A program made the translations under genes and the position numbers. The notes under the pieces are model-generated. The model saw only the letters and a list, made by a program, of their open reading frames with translations. It was not told the origin of the DNA and did no database searches. Shown here piece by piece: positions 52,799 to 63,350 of a DNA stretch of 64,000 nt. This DNA is from Mycoplasma crocodyli MP145. Lineage in GTDB: Bacteria; Bacillota_I; Bacilli_A; Mycoplasmatales; Metamycoplasmataceae. Every line of letters starts with the position of its first letter. Position 1 is the first letter of the stretch. The stretch spans positions 1-64,000 of the forward strand of contig NC_014014.1 in assembly GCF_000025845.1 (NCBI RefSeq), written 5' to 3'.

Positions 52799-54721
52799 AT
52801 GGCAGCAGATAATAACACATATACAGCAAAAAATATAACTCAATTAAAAGGTCTAGAAGCAGTTAGAAAAAGACCAGGAATGTACATTGGTTCAACTGAT
52901 GTAAATGGTCTTCATCACCTTGTTTGAGAAATAGTTGATAACTCAATAGATGAGTCGTTAGCGGGTTATGCTAACAAAATAATATTAACTTTGAAGGAAG
53001 ATGGTTCAGTAATTATTGAAGATAATGGTCGTGGAATCCCAGTCGGTAAAGTGGATGCAACTAGAAGTGCAGTGGAGTTAGTTTTCACCGAATTGCATGC
53101 TGGTGGAAAGTTTAATGAAGGAGCTTATAAAACAAGTGGTGGGCTTCATGGTGTTGGTTCATCAGTTGTTAATGCACTTTCTACAAAATTAATGGTTACA
53201 GTTTATCGTGATGGTTTTGAATATCTAACCGAGTTTAAACAAGATAAAATAATTCAAAAAACACATAAAGTTGGGCCAACAAGAAAAGTTGGAACGATAG
53301 TTCAGTTTTGACCAGACTATGATTTTTTCAAACAAGCAAAATTAAATTATGAAGTTATCAGTGAAAGACTTAAAGAAAGCTCGTTTTTAATATCGGGTCT
53401 TGAGATAAAAATAATTGATGAAAAAACAAAGAGTGAAGAGATCTTTAAGCATGTTGATGGAATTGCTGCATTTTTAGGATTTTTAAATGATAGTAAAAAT
53501 GCAATAACACAACCAATAACCTTTTCAGATGTTAAAAAAGAAATTGAAGTAGACTTTGGATTTCAATACACAGACTCATATAATGAGTTAATTGTTAGTT
53601 TCGTTAATAATGTTAAAACTAGAGATGGTGGTACTCATGAAACTGGACTTAAAACAGCATTAACAAAAGTATTTAATGATTTTGGTACTGATGAAGGTGT
53701 TTTAAAAAATAGAAATGTTTTTGATCCAAGTGATATAAGAGAAGGATTAACTGTTATTCTTTCTCTTAAAGTTCCTGAAAAACACCTTGAATTTGTCGGT
53801 CAAACAAAAGATAAGCTAGGGACACCAGAGGCCAAAAATATAGTAGAGGAATTAGTAACAAAACATCTTAAATTATGAATAGCTGAAAATAAACAATTAG
53901 CAAAAAAAGTTCTTGAAAAAATAAAGAGAGCTTACGAAATTAGAAACGAAGAAAAAAAGCAAAGACAAGAGTTAAGAAAAACAAAATCTATATTAAAAGA
54001 CAAGCCTATTTTATCTGATAAATTAACACCTGCACAAAGCAAAAAACCAGAAGAAAAAGAATTGTTTTTAGTAGAGGGTGATTCGGCTGGTGGTAGTGCT
54101 AAGAGTGGAAGAGATAGAAGATATCAAGCTATTTTACCACTAAGAGGAAAAGTAATTAATGTTGAAAAATCTAAACTTATTGATATTCTTAAAAATACAG
54201 AAATAGGAACAATAATTAACTCGATCGGAGCCGGCTACGGTAAAGAATTTGACTTAACCAAAGCACAATACGGAAAAATTATAATAATGACCGATGCTGA
54301 TACTGATGGTGCTCATATTCAAATATTATTACTAACTTTCCTATATAGATATATGAAACCACTCATAGAAGATGGAAGAGTTTTTATTGCACTTCCACCT
54401 CTTTATAAAGCGCTTAATAAATCTAAAAATGTTTCAAAATATGCTTGAGATGAACTTGAATTAAAAGCCATCATTTCTAAGGCGGGAAGTTGAGAAATTC
54501 AACGTTACAAAGGACTTGGTGAAATGAACGCTGACCAACTTTGAGAAACAACAATGAACCCAGAAACGAGAAGTATTGTTAAAGTAACAATTGATGATAT
54601 TACACTTTCTGAAAGAAGAGTAAGTACATTAATGGGTAACAACGCCTCACTAAGAAAAAACTGAATTGATAGACATGTTGATTTTTCAAACGAAGACGAA
54701 TTTGAAATGATTAATAAATAA
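52799..54721 (+). CDS. parE: Type II topoisomerase B subunit, most like ParE (topoisomerase IV)
   Basis: The 640-residue ATPase subunit has the GHKL fold ([37 protein letters not shown]), a transducer domain, and the TOPRIM domain ([28 protein letters not shown]). Features typical of ParE over GyrB are [19 protein letters not shown] rather than DADVDGAHIR, ALPPLYK, and [26 protein letters not shown] and NGRGIPVG are more GyrB-like, and no parC or gyrA follows, so gyrB remains possible. Strand passage needs a partner A subunit from elsewhere. Confidence 0.72.
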
Positions 54722-54741
54722 TAAAAACTTAATAAAAAAAT

Positions 54742-54766
54742 ATTGGAACATTCCAATGTTTTTTTA
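54742..54766. terminator. Terminator between parE and the lipoprotein gene
   Basis: ATTGGAA (54742-54748) and TTCCAAT (54751-54757) are adjacent complements followed by Ts. It may serve both convergent genes. Confidence 0.75.
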
Positions 54767-56338
54767 TTATTTTCAGAATCAAATTGTTGTTTCAAAATCT
54801 GATTGATCAAATCCGTAAAGTTGCATACTTACTTTTAATTTAATAGAAACTTTTATATTTTCGGTTCCGTTATCTTGTTTTGCTTTTTCTTTAGAAATTT
54901 CTAATACTTCAAAAAACGGAGCATTTTCTTCCGATAAAGAAATATCGCGGTTATCTGTCGTTATATCTCCATTTACTTTGTTATACCAAACTTTAAATAG
55001 ATTTTGGGGTTTATATCCACCATTATAATTTTCTAATTTTCCAACTTTTGTGTTGTCGTCATATCAAGCTTTAAATCCTTGAATGTTTGAAAATCTTTTA
55101 GCTAATTCATCTCTTGTTCCATAGTGTATATGGAACTTATCTTTTATACCGTCATGATCGTTGCTAAATTCAACTGAAACTTTTTTAAAATTAGGAATTG
55201 TTATTGTTTTAACTTCTGATGTTTCTGGTTCGCTATAAGGAGATTCTGAATCTTTTAGGTGGTATTGAACTGATAACTCACCTTTTTTATCATCAGCCGT
55301 CACTGCAACTATTACAGGACTATAAACTTTATTAGAATTAACTGTTGGAATTGTTATTAACCCATTATTAACAAATCTTGATGACAATGTATTTCTACCT
55401 GAGTCGTGTTTATGAGTTCAATATAAATGTGAAGCAGTTACATTATTGTGTACATCGGCATCATTAACCTTTATCCCGCTTGCAACTGAATTTATTTCAT
55501 TTTCGGTTGTGAGAGTAATGGTTTTAACATTTACACTTTCAACAGGACTTCCTTCACCTTCTTTACTTTTTAAAGTATAGAAAGGAGGTTTAACAACTTT
55601 GTAACCAATTGATATTGTATTGTTTGCTTCTTTTTTTGATGTTATAAATTTTACAGTGTATCTTTCAAGTGTTTTTTCTGATGCTATAGCATTCCCATTT
55701 ACACTAAAAACTATGTTTGCATATTTTCTTAAATCTTCCAATTTTGTATTAGTGTCTATCTTAAATGATTCCGGTAATTTATTAAGTGTTTCTTTATTGT
55801 ATAAATATACATCAAAAACAGAAGGCATCTTATTTGCTTTAAGCGAATAAGTTTTTCTTGTGGTTTGAACGTTATCTCTCATAAAAACTAATTCAAGACT
55901 AATTTCACCTTTGTCATCATTAAAATCTAATAAGTTTGTTGTATATGTCACATCCTTACTCAAATTATTAACAACAAAATATTTTGGATCTAATTTTGTC
56001 ATTCCATCTGTAGTCATTTGACTTGGCAATAAATCTAAAGAGTTTAATATAACTTCAACTTTATTAACATCAAACACTTCAGTAACTTTAGGTGTAACCT
56101 TTGCAGGAGACAACACTGTTCAAGGCATACTTTCTTTTGGTTTAACAACAGGATCAACTGGTTTTACTGGTGGAGTAACTGGTTGACTTGGTGTAGGTGT
56201 TTCAGGTGTTTCAGGTGTTTCGGTTTTATTAACCTCATTTTTATCTTTTTCATTCTGGTTATTACATGAAATTGCAATAATAGAAAATGGGATAACTGAC
56301 AAAGCAGTTAATCCTGCTAATAAAATTTTCTTTTTCAT
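54767..56338 (-). CDS. Large surface lipoprotein
   Basis: The 523-residue protein has a signal peptide and lipobox IAISC (Cys near 25), a Thr/Pro-rich linker with TPETPETPTPSQP at about 40-65, and then repeated beta-rich modules. Two copies of a DDKGE(I/L)S(L/V) motif (DFNDDKGEISLELVF and TADDKKGELSVQYHL) point to tandem domains of the kind found in mycoplasma variable lipoproteins (lipoprotein-17-like; by pattern only). It ends FETTIWFWK. It is likely exposed on the cell surface as an antigen or adhesin. AAAGGAAC precedes the ATG. Confidence 0.82.
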
Positions 56339-56388
56339 AATGTTCCTTTACGTTATAAGTTAATTTTGGTCTTTTCAAAGAAAAGAAA

Positions 56389-56464
56389 TGGTGCCGACAA
56401 CAGGACTTGAACCTGCGACCCCATCCTTACCATGGATGTGCTCTACCAGCTGAGCTATGACGGC
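56389..56464 (-). tRNA. tRNA-Thr (anticodon GGU)
   Basis: A complete cloverleaf is read on the minus strand: acceptor GCCGTCA/TGTCGGC, D arm GCTCAGCTGGTAGAGC, anticodon arm CATCC-ATGGTAA-GGATG with anticodon GGU, T arm GCAGG-TTCAAGT-CCTGT, discriminator A and an encoded CCA. It decodes ACC/ACU. The acceptor stem has one U-U mismatch at 5-68. Confidence 0.95.
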
Positions 56465-56537
56465 GTATTTTTATTATACAATATTATTTAAAAAAATAGG
56501 TTATTATGTTTCCTAAAATGATTGAAAAAGTATAATG

Positions 56538-56591
56538 AATTGCCTTATATTTTCATTAATAGTATTTGGAATATGAAAATATAAGGCAATT
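56538..56591. repeat. Perfect 19-bp inverted repeat
   Basis: Arms at 56538-56556 and 56573-56591 are exact complements (AATTGCC... and ...GGCAATT) around a 16-base loop. There is no T tract after either arm. It lies in the gap between smc and tRNA-Thr, separate from the smc terminator. Confidence 0.85.
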
Positions 56592-56671
56592 AAAATAATT
56601 AATATAATTCAAACGTCTTAAATAAGCAAAAATAGTACACTAAGTAATTTTGATTTAGATATTAATAAAAT

Positions 56672-56700
56672 AAAAAACAGTTGGACTTTAAAACCAACTA
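56672..56700 (-). terminator. Terminator of the plsX-rnc-smc unit
   Basis: On the minus strand AGTTGG and CCAACT pair and are followed by a GTTTTTT run, just downstream of the smc stop. Confidence 0.8.
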
Positions 56701-56708
56701 TTTTTAAA

Positions 56709-59657
56709 TTATTTGTTTTCTGCTTTGTTAAATTCATCAACCATTTTTTTGGCTTGCGAAAGTTCAAGACTGAAAAAACTTGTAACTCCTCTTTTTTGCA
56801 TTGTTGCTCCAAAAAGGTTATCCATTCTTGACATTGAACCGTGACGGTGAGTAATAACAACAAATTGTGTTTTTTCTTTAAGTGCTTGTAAGTATTCTGC
56901 AAAACGAACAACATTTGCTTCATCAAGTGCGGCTTCAACTTCATCAAGAATACAAAGTGGAAGAGGTCTCGCTTTTAAAATACCAAATAGAAGTGAAATA
57001 GCAATAAGTGATTTTTCACCACCTGAGAAAAGTTTAAGGTTTTTTATACTTTTACCAGGAGGTTGAGCTTCAATAGAAATTCCGCTTTCAAGAATATTTT
57101 TAGGGTCAACAAAAGCAATTTTTGCATTTCCACCACCAAACATAGTTCTGAAAACATTATCAAATTCAATATTAACATCTTCAACTATGTTTGTAAGTTT
57201 AGTGGTAATAATTTTATCCATTTCAGCAATTGCACTTGTAATAGTTTCTTTTGCTTGATATAATTCTTCTTGGTTAGAAGAAAGCATGTTAAATCTCTCT
57301 TCTTTTTCTTTAAGTTCTTCAATACTTTCAAGATTAATGTGTCCAAGTGCAGAAATTTCATCTCTTGTTGTTTCTACAAATTCTCTAGCTTCATCAATTG
57401 AAATACTTAGTTTGTATTCTTTAATTGCATTTTCAACAGTAATTTTATAGTGACTTATTAATCTTTCTCTGCTTTGTTCAAAGTAAATTTTTGCACGCTC
57501 TTGCATAGCAATTTTCTTTGAAAATGAGCTATTTAAATCTCTAAGATTTTTTTCCAGATCGTTTTTAGAAATTGATAAGCTATTAATTTCAGCATTTAAG
57601 TTATCAAAAATTTCGTTTTTCGCTCTTAAATCAGCTGATGTTGCACGAAGTTGCGATTCAAGAATTTCAATGTTTTCAACATTTTTTCCTGATTCATTAT
57701 CAAATTTTAATTCTTCTTTTGAGAGACTTGCAAATTTACTTTGTAATTCAGCAAATTTATTTTGAGTATTAACTCTTTTTTCTATTAAAGCAGAAAGTTC
57801 TTTTTGAATTTCTGAATTATATTGGTATATGTTTGATCTTTTTGATCTAAAATCAAGAATTTTATCTTCTTGTGCTTTAATTAATGAATTAAGTCCAGGA
57901 ATAAGTTCTTTAATTTCTCTAATTTGGTCATCGCTTCCAATTAGGTTTTGACTTCTTTCCTTAGAACCCCCAACAATAATTCCACCAACTCTAACAACAT
58001 CACCATCTTTGGTAACTACCATATATTTTTTATCAAGGATATTAGCAACCTTATTAGCTGTTTCAATATCTTCAACTACAATAATATTTCCTAAAAGGAA
58101 TTTATTAAGAATTTCAAATTTCGGTTCAATATCAACTAATTCACTAGCAATTCCAATATACCCAGGTTGAGTTTGGATAACAAGCATATGATCATCTCTT
58201 ATTGATTTTGCTTGGATTGACTTAAGAGGAATAAATGTTGCACGACCTGAATTATTTGATTTAAGGAAGTTAACTGCTTTTACAGCAACTTCTGAATCTT
58301 CAACAACAATGTGTTGTGTAGCGTTTGATAAAACCGTTTCAATAGCTGTCACATATTCAGGATTAACTTTTATCAAATCAGCAACAATTCCATGGTATCC
58401 TTTAAATAAACTCTTGTTTTCAACAATAGTTTTTGTTCCTTTAAAAAGATTGGTTTTATTTTCTTTTTGATCTTCTAAAATTTGAAGTTTAGTTTCAAGT
58501 TTAACTTTCTTTGTTTTTTTATCATTAATTTGAATTGTTAATTCGTTAATATTTTCATTTAATTCATTAACTTCTTTGGAGTAATGATTTGATTTATTTT
58601 TTAAAATTTCTTCTTCATCTTTAAAGTAAGAAATTTTATGTGACGTTTGTTCTAATAATGATTTAAGTGATTCGATTTGCTCGTGGCTAGAAACTTTAAT
58701 TTCACCACGTGCTATTAATTCTTGACGATGAGATTCTTTACTTGCAATTATTTCAAGGTCTTTAAGTCTTTCGTTAATTCCCTTAGCCTTACCCATTAAA
58801 GCAGTAATTTCTTTGTGCAATGTATCTCTAAGTGGAATACTTTTATTTAAACGAAGTTCAAAGTTTTCGATCTTTTCTGTGTAGTCTTTTTTGGTTTCTT
58901 CGACCCCTTCAAGATCGTTAGTTAATTGTTTAAATTGTTGATCATATTGTTGTATGTCATGGGCTAATAAAGCAATTTCTACATCTTTAAGTTGAGCTGT
59001 TTTTTCAAGATATTCTTTTGCTTTACTTGCTTGTTTTCTAAGTGGTGTAATTTGTTTTTCTAATTCACTAACAACAAGTCCAATTTTTTCTAGAGAGTCA
59101 GTTGTTCTTTCTAGTTTTTTAATTGCATCTAATTTTCTAAATTTATATTTAGACACTCCTGCTGCTTCTTCAAAAATAGCCCTTCTTTGCTCATCTGTTG
59201 ATTCGGCAATATCAGCAACTGTTCCTTGAGAAATAATAGCAAGTGATGATTTACCTATTCCTGTTTCCATTGCTATTGCTTTAATATCTTTGTGTCTACA
59301 TAATTCACCATTTATATAGTATTGATTAGCACCTTTTCCTCTTTCTAAAACACGAGAAATTGTGATAATTTCAGAAGGGAATGACGAAGCTCCGAGACGA
59401 TTATCGAACGTTAAAGTTACTTCTGCCTTGTCTAATGCTTTAACAGTTTTTGAACCAGCAAAAATAACGTCATGCATATTATCTCCACGTAATTCTTTTG
59501 AACTTTGCTCTCCAAGTACTCATTTTATTGCATCGTTTATATTACTTTTTCCTGAACCGTTTGGTCCAACAATTCCTGTTACTCCGCCATCGAAATGTAG
59601 AACAACCGGATCGGCAAACGATTTAAAACCATGCGCTTCAATTTTTATTAATTTCAT
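56709..59657 (-). CDS. smc: Chromosome partition protein SMC
   Basis: SMC is the condensin-like ATPase that organises and separates chromosomes. The 982-residue protein has Walker A GPNGSGKSN near residue 32, a long coiled coil, a hinge around 345-500 (GYHGIVADLIKVN, VVTKDGDVVRVGGIIVGG), a second coiled coil, and the C-terminal ATPase with signature LFSGGEKSL and Walker B LPLCILDEVEAALDEAN. It is shorter than the usual 1180 residues because the coiled-coil arms are reduced. It follows rnc by 11 bases. One UGA Trp occurs near residue 46 and another near 60. Confidence 0.96.
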
Positions 59658-59668
59658 ATTTACCTAAC

Positions 59669-60340
59669 CTATTTAAGTTTTTTTAAAGCATCGATTGCTG
59701 CTTCAATTTCTGCTTCTTTTTTTGAATAACCTTGACCCATTCCATATACACTACCTTCATGGATAGCTCTTGCTTGAAAAATTTTGTTTGGAAGTTGATT
59801 CACATTATATTTTATATTTTCTTTACTAAAATTTTGAAAATATTCTTGCAATCTTGATTTTGGATCTTTGTTTTCAACCTGTCTTGCACCATTAATATAC
59901 TGTTTTATGAATTTAAAAACAAAGTTATATGCAATGTCAAGACCTTGATCTACATAAATCGCTCCAACAATAGCTTCGAAAACATCGCATTGTATTTTGG
60001 TTGAATTTTTTATAGTTTCTTGTGAACCTCCGGGAGCTGTTTTTAAAATATCAATAAGACCAATTGCTATAGAAATGCTAGCAAGCGTTTCTGCTCTTAC
60101 GACTTTTGCTCTTAGTTCTGTCATTTTACCTTGGTTCAAATCATCCATTTTAAATAATTCAGAACTAACAACAAATTGGATTACCGAATCCCCTAGAAAT
60201 TCAAGTCTTTCATAACTATTTTTCTTATTAGAACTTGAAAAAAAAGAACTATGTGTAATTGCTTGTAAATATATTTTTGTATTATTTGGTTCAATTTCAT
60301 GTATATGGAAAAATTCTGTTAAATTTGAGCATTTAAGCAT
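59669..60340 (-). CDS. rnc: Ribonuclease III
   Basis: RNase III cuts double-stranded RNA, including rRNA precursors. The 223-residue protein has the catalytic signature ERLEFLGDSV at 44-53, a second acidic site (DVFEAIVGAIYVDQG), and a C-terminal double-stranded RNA-binding domain (DPKSRLQEYFQ, GSVYGMGQGYSKKEAEIEAA). It begins inside the end of plsX with an eight-base overlap and is followed by smc. Confidence 0.95.
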   Translation of the reverse strand: MLKCSNLTEFFHIHEIEPNNTKIYLQAITHSSFFSSSNKKNSYERLEFLGDSVIQFVVSSELFKMDDLNQGKMTELRAKVVRAETLASISIAIGLIDILKTAPGGSQETIKNSTKIQCDVFEAIVGAIYVDQGLDIAYNFVFKFIKQYINGARQVENKDPKSRLQEYFQNFSKENIKYNVNQLPNKIFQARAIHEGSVYGMGQGYSKKEAEIEAAIDALKKLK

Positions 60341-61343
60341 TGTTTTCTAATTCCTTGCTATTAATACTTTTTATTACTTTGTTTAGAACATCTTTTTCAA
60401 GAGCGAGTTTTACTTGGTTTAAAGCACCTAGATATGATTTTTCATCACTACTTCCATGACATTTTATAACTACCCCATTTACACCGATAACTCAGGCAGC
60501 ACCTACGTTTCTATAATCAAGAGTTTCTGCAACATCATGAAAAGCACCTCTCAAAAACAAGTATCCGATTTTTCTAATAAGCTTAATTTTTATCTTGTTT
60601 TTTATTAAATCCTTAAAGCTTAATATTGCACCTTCTAGCGATTTTAAAACTAAATTTCCACCATATCCATCTATAACTGCTACATCAGTTGTGTAGTTTA
60701 AAATATTTCTTGGTTCTTGAAATCCGATGTAATTTATATTTTTTGTCTTTAAAATTTCATGAGCAGTTTTTACTTCATCAGTTCCCTTGTAATCTTCGGT
60801 TCCGATGTTCAATAAAGCAACTTTTGGTACTGAAACATCAAGAAGAACTTTTGCATATTCGTTTGCTATCAGAGATCATTCAACAAGATATTCAGATTTG
60901 GTTAAAATGTTAGCGCCTACATCAAGTAAAAGAAACTTTTTACCCTTGGTTGTAGGCATAAGTGGCATAAATGCAGGACGGGATACACCAGGTAATCTTT
61001 TCAAAACTAATGTTGCACCACCTAAATATAATCCACTATCACCAGCAGACATAATTGCATGTGCTTTTTGATTTTTTACTAAATCTAAAGCAAAGTTCAT
61101 CGAAGTGTCTTCATTTAGTGATTGACGTATATTTTTAACGTCGCTTGAAACTAATGGTTTATTAACAAGATCAATATTATCATGAATTTTTTCCTTATAA
61201 ACTTCATTTAATTTAGCAACATCACCAACTAAAATTATTTTGAAAGAAGGATTTTTTTCAAGGAATAAATTAGCAGCTTTGATTACTGGAAGAGGTCCAT
61301 TATCATTACCATTAAAATCAAAGGCTATAATATGTTTTGACAT
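60333..61343 (-). CDS. plsX: Phosphate acyltransferase PlsX
   Basis: PlsX makes acyl phosphate for the glycerol-phosphate acyltransferase PlsY. The 336-residue product starts KHIIAFDFNGNDNGPLPVIKAA (family MDAMGGDxxP, here FDFNGNDNGP) and contains SAGDSGLYLGGATLVL, MPTTKGKKFLLLDVGAN and GLNIGTEDYKGT-like elements (LLNIGTEDYKG). In mycoplasmas it can work with acyl phosphate from FakA. It overlaps fakA by one base upstream and rnc by eight downstream. Confidence 0.92.
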
Positions 61344-62980
61344 TATTCGGCTCCTATAATGAAGTGATAATTAGGTTGACCACCCTCAAAAATTTCAACT
61401 TCTACATCATAATTACCTTGAACTATATTTGCTAATTCTTCAGCGTCTCTTTGACTTGCTTCATCACCATAGTATATTGTAATTAATTCTTTTTCATCAT
61501 TTTCTAAAATATTGTCAACTATTTCTCTGGCTGCTTCAAGATAGGTTTCGCTTGAAGAAATAATATTTCCTTTCAGGATTGAAATGTATTCACCCTCTTT
61601 AATTTTTACTCCGCCAATTTTAGTACTTCTAACTGCCTTGGTAACTTCACCAGTAACAACTTCTTCAATTGCTTCAGTCATAAATTCTAGATTATCTTCA
61701 GCACTATTTTCTTTATTAAAATTCAATATAGCACTTAAACCTTGTATCTGTGTTTTTGAAGGAATTACTATAACGTTTTTATCTGTAATAACTTGTGCAG
61801 CTTGTTGAGAAACTAGAATTATATTTGAGTTATTAGGAAGGATGAAAACCGTTTTTGCATTAACTGCATTAACTGCATTTATTAAATCTTGAGCACTTGG
61901 GTTTTGTGTTTGTCCACTTTCAACAATGTAATCACATCCATATTCTTTCATTTTTGAAATAATTCCCGAACCTAAATTACATGAAATTATTCCACACTCT
62001 GAACTTTCAACTACTTCAACATGTTTTTTTGTTTCTGCGATTGCCTTTGAATTATTTGCTTGAATCGTCATGTTTTCAGATTTTATTTTTATAAACTCAC
62101 CATATTCTTGTGCTAAGTTAAGCATTTGACCTGGTTTTAGTGTGTGACCGTGCACCTTTAAAATATTTTCGTCCGTTACAACAACAAGTGAAGTTGCAAT
62201 AGATTCAATTTGTCTAGTGAATTCTTCTTTATCGAATTTATCTTGTTCTTCAAGGTCAATTATAAACTCTGTACAATATCCAAACTCTCCATCAAAAACT
62301 TCTGTATCATTAATAAAACTATTAATGTCATCAGTTGTTTTTGATATTTGAACTGGTTTTCCTTGGAAGTATGAAAGCATTCCTTCGAAAATTACAAATA
62401 AACCTTCACCACCACTATCGGTTACTCCAACTTCTCTTAAAATTTTTAATTTATTTGGTGTATTATCGCAAGCAATTCTCATAAATTCAAGAACTTTAGT
62501 AAAAAAATCAAGAATACTTACTTTTGTAAAATCCTTTTTATATTCCTTTTGAATCATTTCGCTTGTTTCTCTTATTACTGTTAAAATTGTTCCTTCAACA
62601 GGTTTAAGAACAGCACCATATGCTTTTTGTTGCGCAGTATTTAAGGCTTGGACTAAATCTTTGACTGTTGCTGAATTTTTCTCAGAAAGCCCCATAGAAA
62701 ATCCTTTGAATATTTGACTTAAAATAACTCCTGAGTTACCTCTTGCACCAAGTAGCATTCCTTTTGCAATCGAAGATGAAACTACTGAGATGCTCTCATC
62801 AGTTATGTTTCTACAATTATCAATTGCAGTATTAATTGTTGAAGACATATTTGTTCCAGTATCACCATCTGGGACTGGGAAAACATTCAATGCATCAATC
62901 CTATTTTTCGAGTTACTTAATGCATTAGATGCTGAAATCATAGCATTAAGGAACATTTGACCATCTAAACTTTTATTCAT
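61343..62980 (-). CDS. fakA: Fatty acid kinase subunit FakA (DAK2-domain protein)
   Basis: FakA phosphorylates exogenous fatty acids held by a FakB/DegV protein. The 545-residue protein has the N-terminal DAK2 kinase domain with FPVPDGDTGTNM at about 34-45 and GARGNSGVILSQIF, then a middle domain (SDGGEG-like TDSGGEGLFVIFEG) and a C-terminal DegV-like region (VFILPNNSNIILVSQQAAQV). It contains no UGA Trp codon. It overlaps asp23 by eight bases and plsX by one. A DegV partner is encoded at 50.8 kb. Confidence 0.93.
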   Translation of the reverse strand: MNKSLDGQMFLNAMISASNALSNSKNRIDALNVFPVPDGDTGTNMSSTINTAIDNCRNITDESISVVSSSIAKGMLLGARGNSGVILSQIFKGFSMGLSEKNSATVKDLVQALNTAQQKAYGAVLKPVEGTILTVIRETSEMIQKEYKKDFTKVSILDFFTKVLEFMRIACDNTPNKLKILREVGVTDSGGEGLFVIFEGMLSYFQGKPVQISKTTDDINSFINDTEVFDGEFGYCTEFIIDLEEQDKFDKEEFTRQIESIATSLVVVTDENILKVHGHTLKPGQMLNLAQEYGEFIKIKSENMTIQANNSKAIAETKKHVEVVESSECGIISCNLGSGIISKMKEYGCDYIVESGQTQNPSAQDLINAVNAVNAKTVFILPNNSNIILVSQQAAQVITDKNVIVIPSKTQIQGLSAILNFNKENSAEDNLEFMTEAIEEVVTGEVTKAVRSTKIGGVKIKEGEYISILKGNIISSSETYLEAAREIVDNILENDEKELITIYYGDEASQRDAEELANIVQGNYDVEVEIFEGGQPNYHFIIGAE

Positions 62981-63308
62981 CAGAAACTCCTTTAATCATT
63001 ATGTTTAATTTGTAAATTTTCTCACCCATTGGTTTTAATATGTAATTCATTTGTTGATATATTTCATTGACTATCCTTTTAGCTGAAAGCCCTCTTAAGA
63101 TTGTAAGTGCGCATCTTATTGACCAACCTTTTTCGGTACGCTCAGCAAAAATACTTTCAAGACATTCATCATTTTGCAAGTCAATTGCATTTAAGTTTTC
63201 AAAATCATAAACATTAAAGCCTTTAACGCCAGGCGTTTCCTTAATTATGTTTATCAATGTTCTTTTGATATCTAGTAAATTCATTAACAACTCTCCTAAA
63301 ATAATCAT
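62973..63308 (-). CDS. Asp23/Gls24 family protein
   Basis: The 111-residue alkaline-shock-like protein is the usual upstream neighbour of fakA (yloU-yloV in Bacillus). The C-terminal half with IRCALTILRGLSAKRIVNEIYQQMNYIL and IYKLNIMIKGV fits the Asp23 fold, though it is diverged. AGGAG precedes the ATG at 63308; a second in-frame ATG lies eight codons downstream. It overlaps fakA by eight bases. Confidence 0.78.
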   Translation of the reverse strand: MIILGELLMNLLDIKRTLINIIKETPGVKGFNVYDFENLNAIDLQNDECLESIFAERTEKGWSIRCALTILRGLSAKRIVNEIYQQMNYILKPMGEKIYKLNIMIKGVSDE

Positions 63309-63337
63309 TTTATAGTATTTTATTATATTTAAAAATA

Positions 63338-63343
63338 TATAAT
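63338..63343 (+). promoter_or_regulatory. -10 box of recO (leaderless)
   Basis: TATAAT lies seven bases before the recO ATG; there is no ribosome-binding site. Confidence 0.55.
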
Positions 63344-63350
63344 TAAAAAT

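Noticed and set aside
52799-54721. Calling this gene gyrB outright
   Set aside because: The TOPRIM and C-terminal motifs ([31 protein letters not shown]) favour ParE. The lack of an adjacent parC keeps the question open, so it is noted as an alternative.
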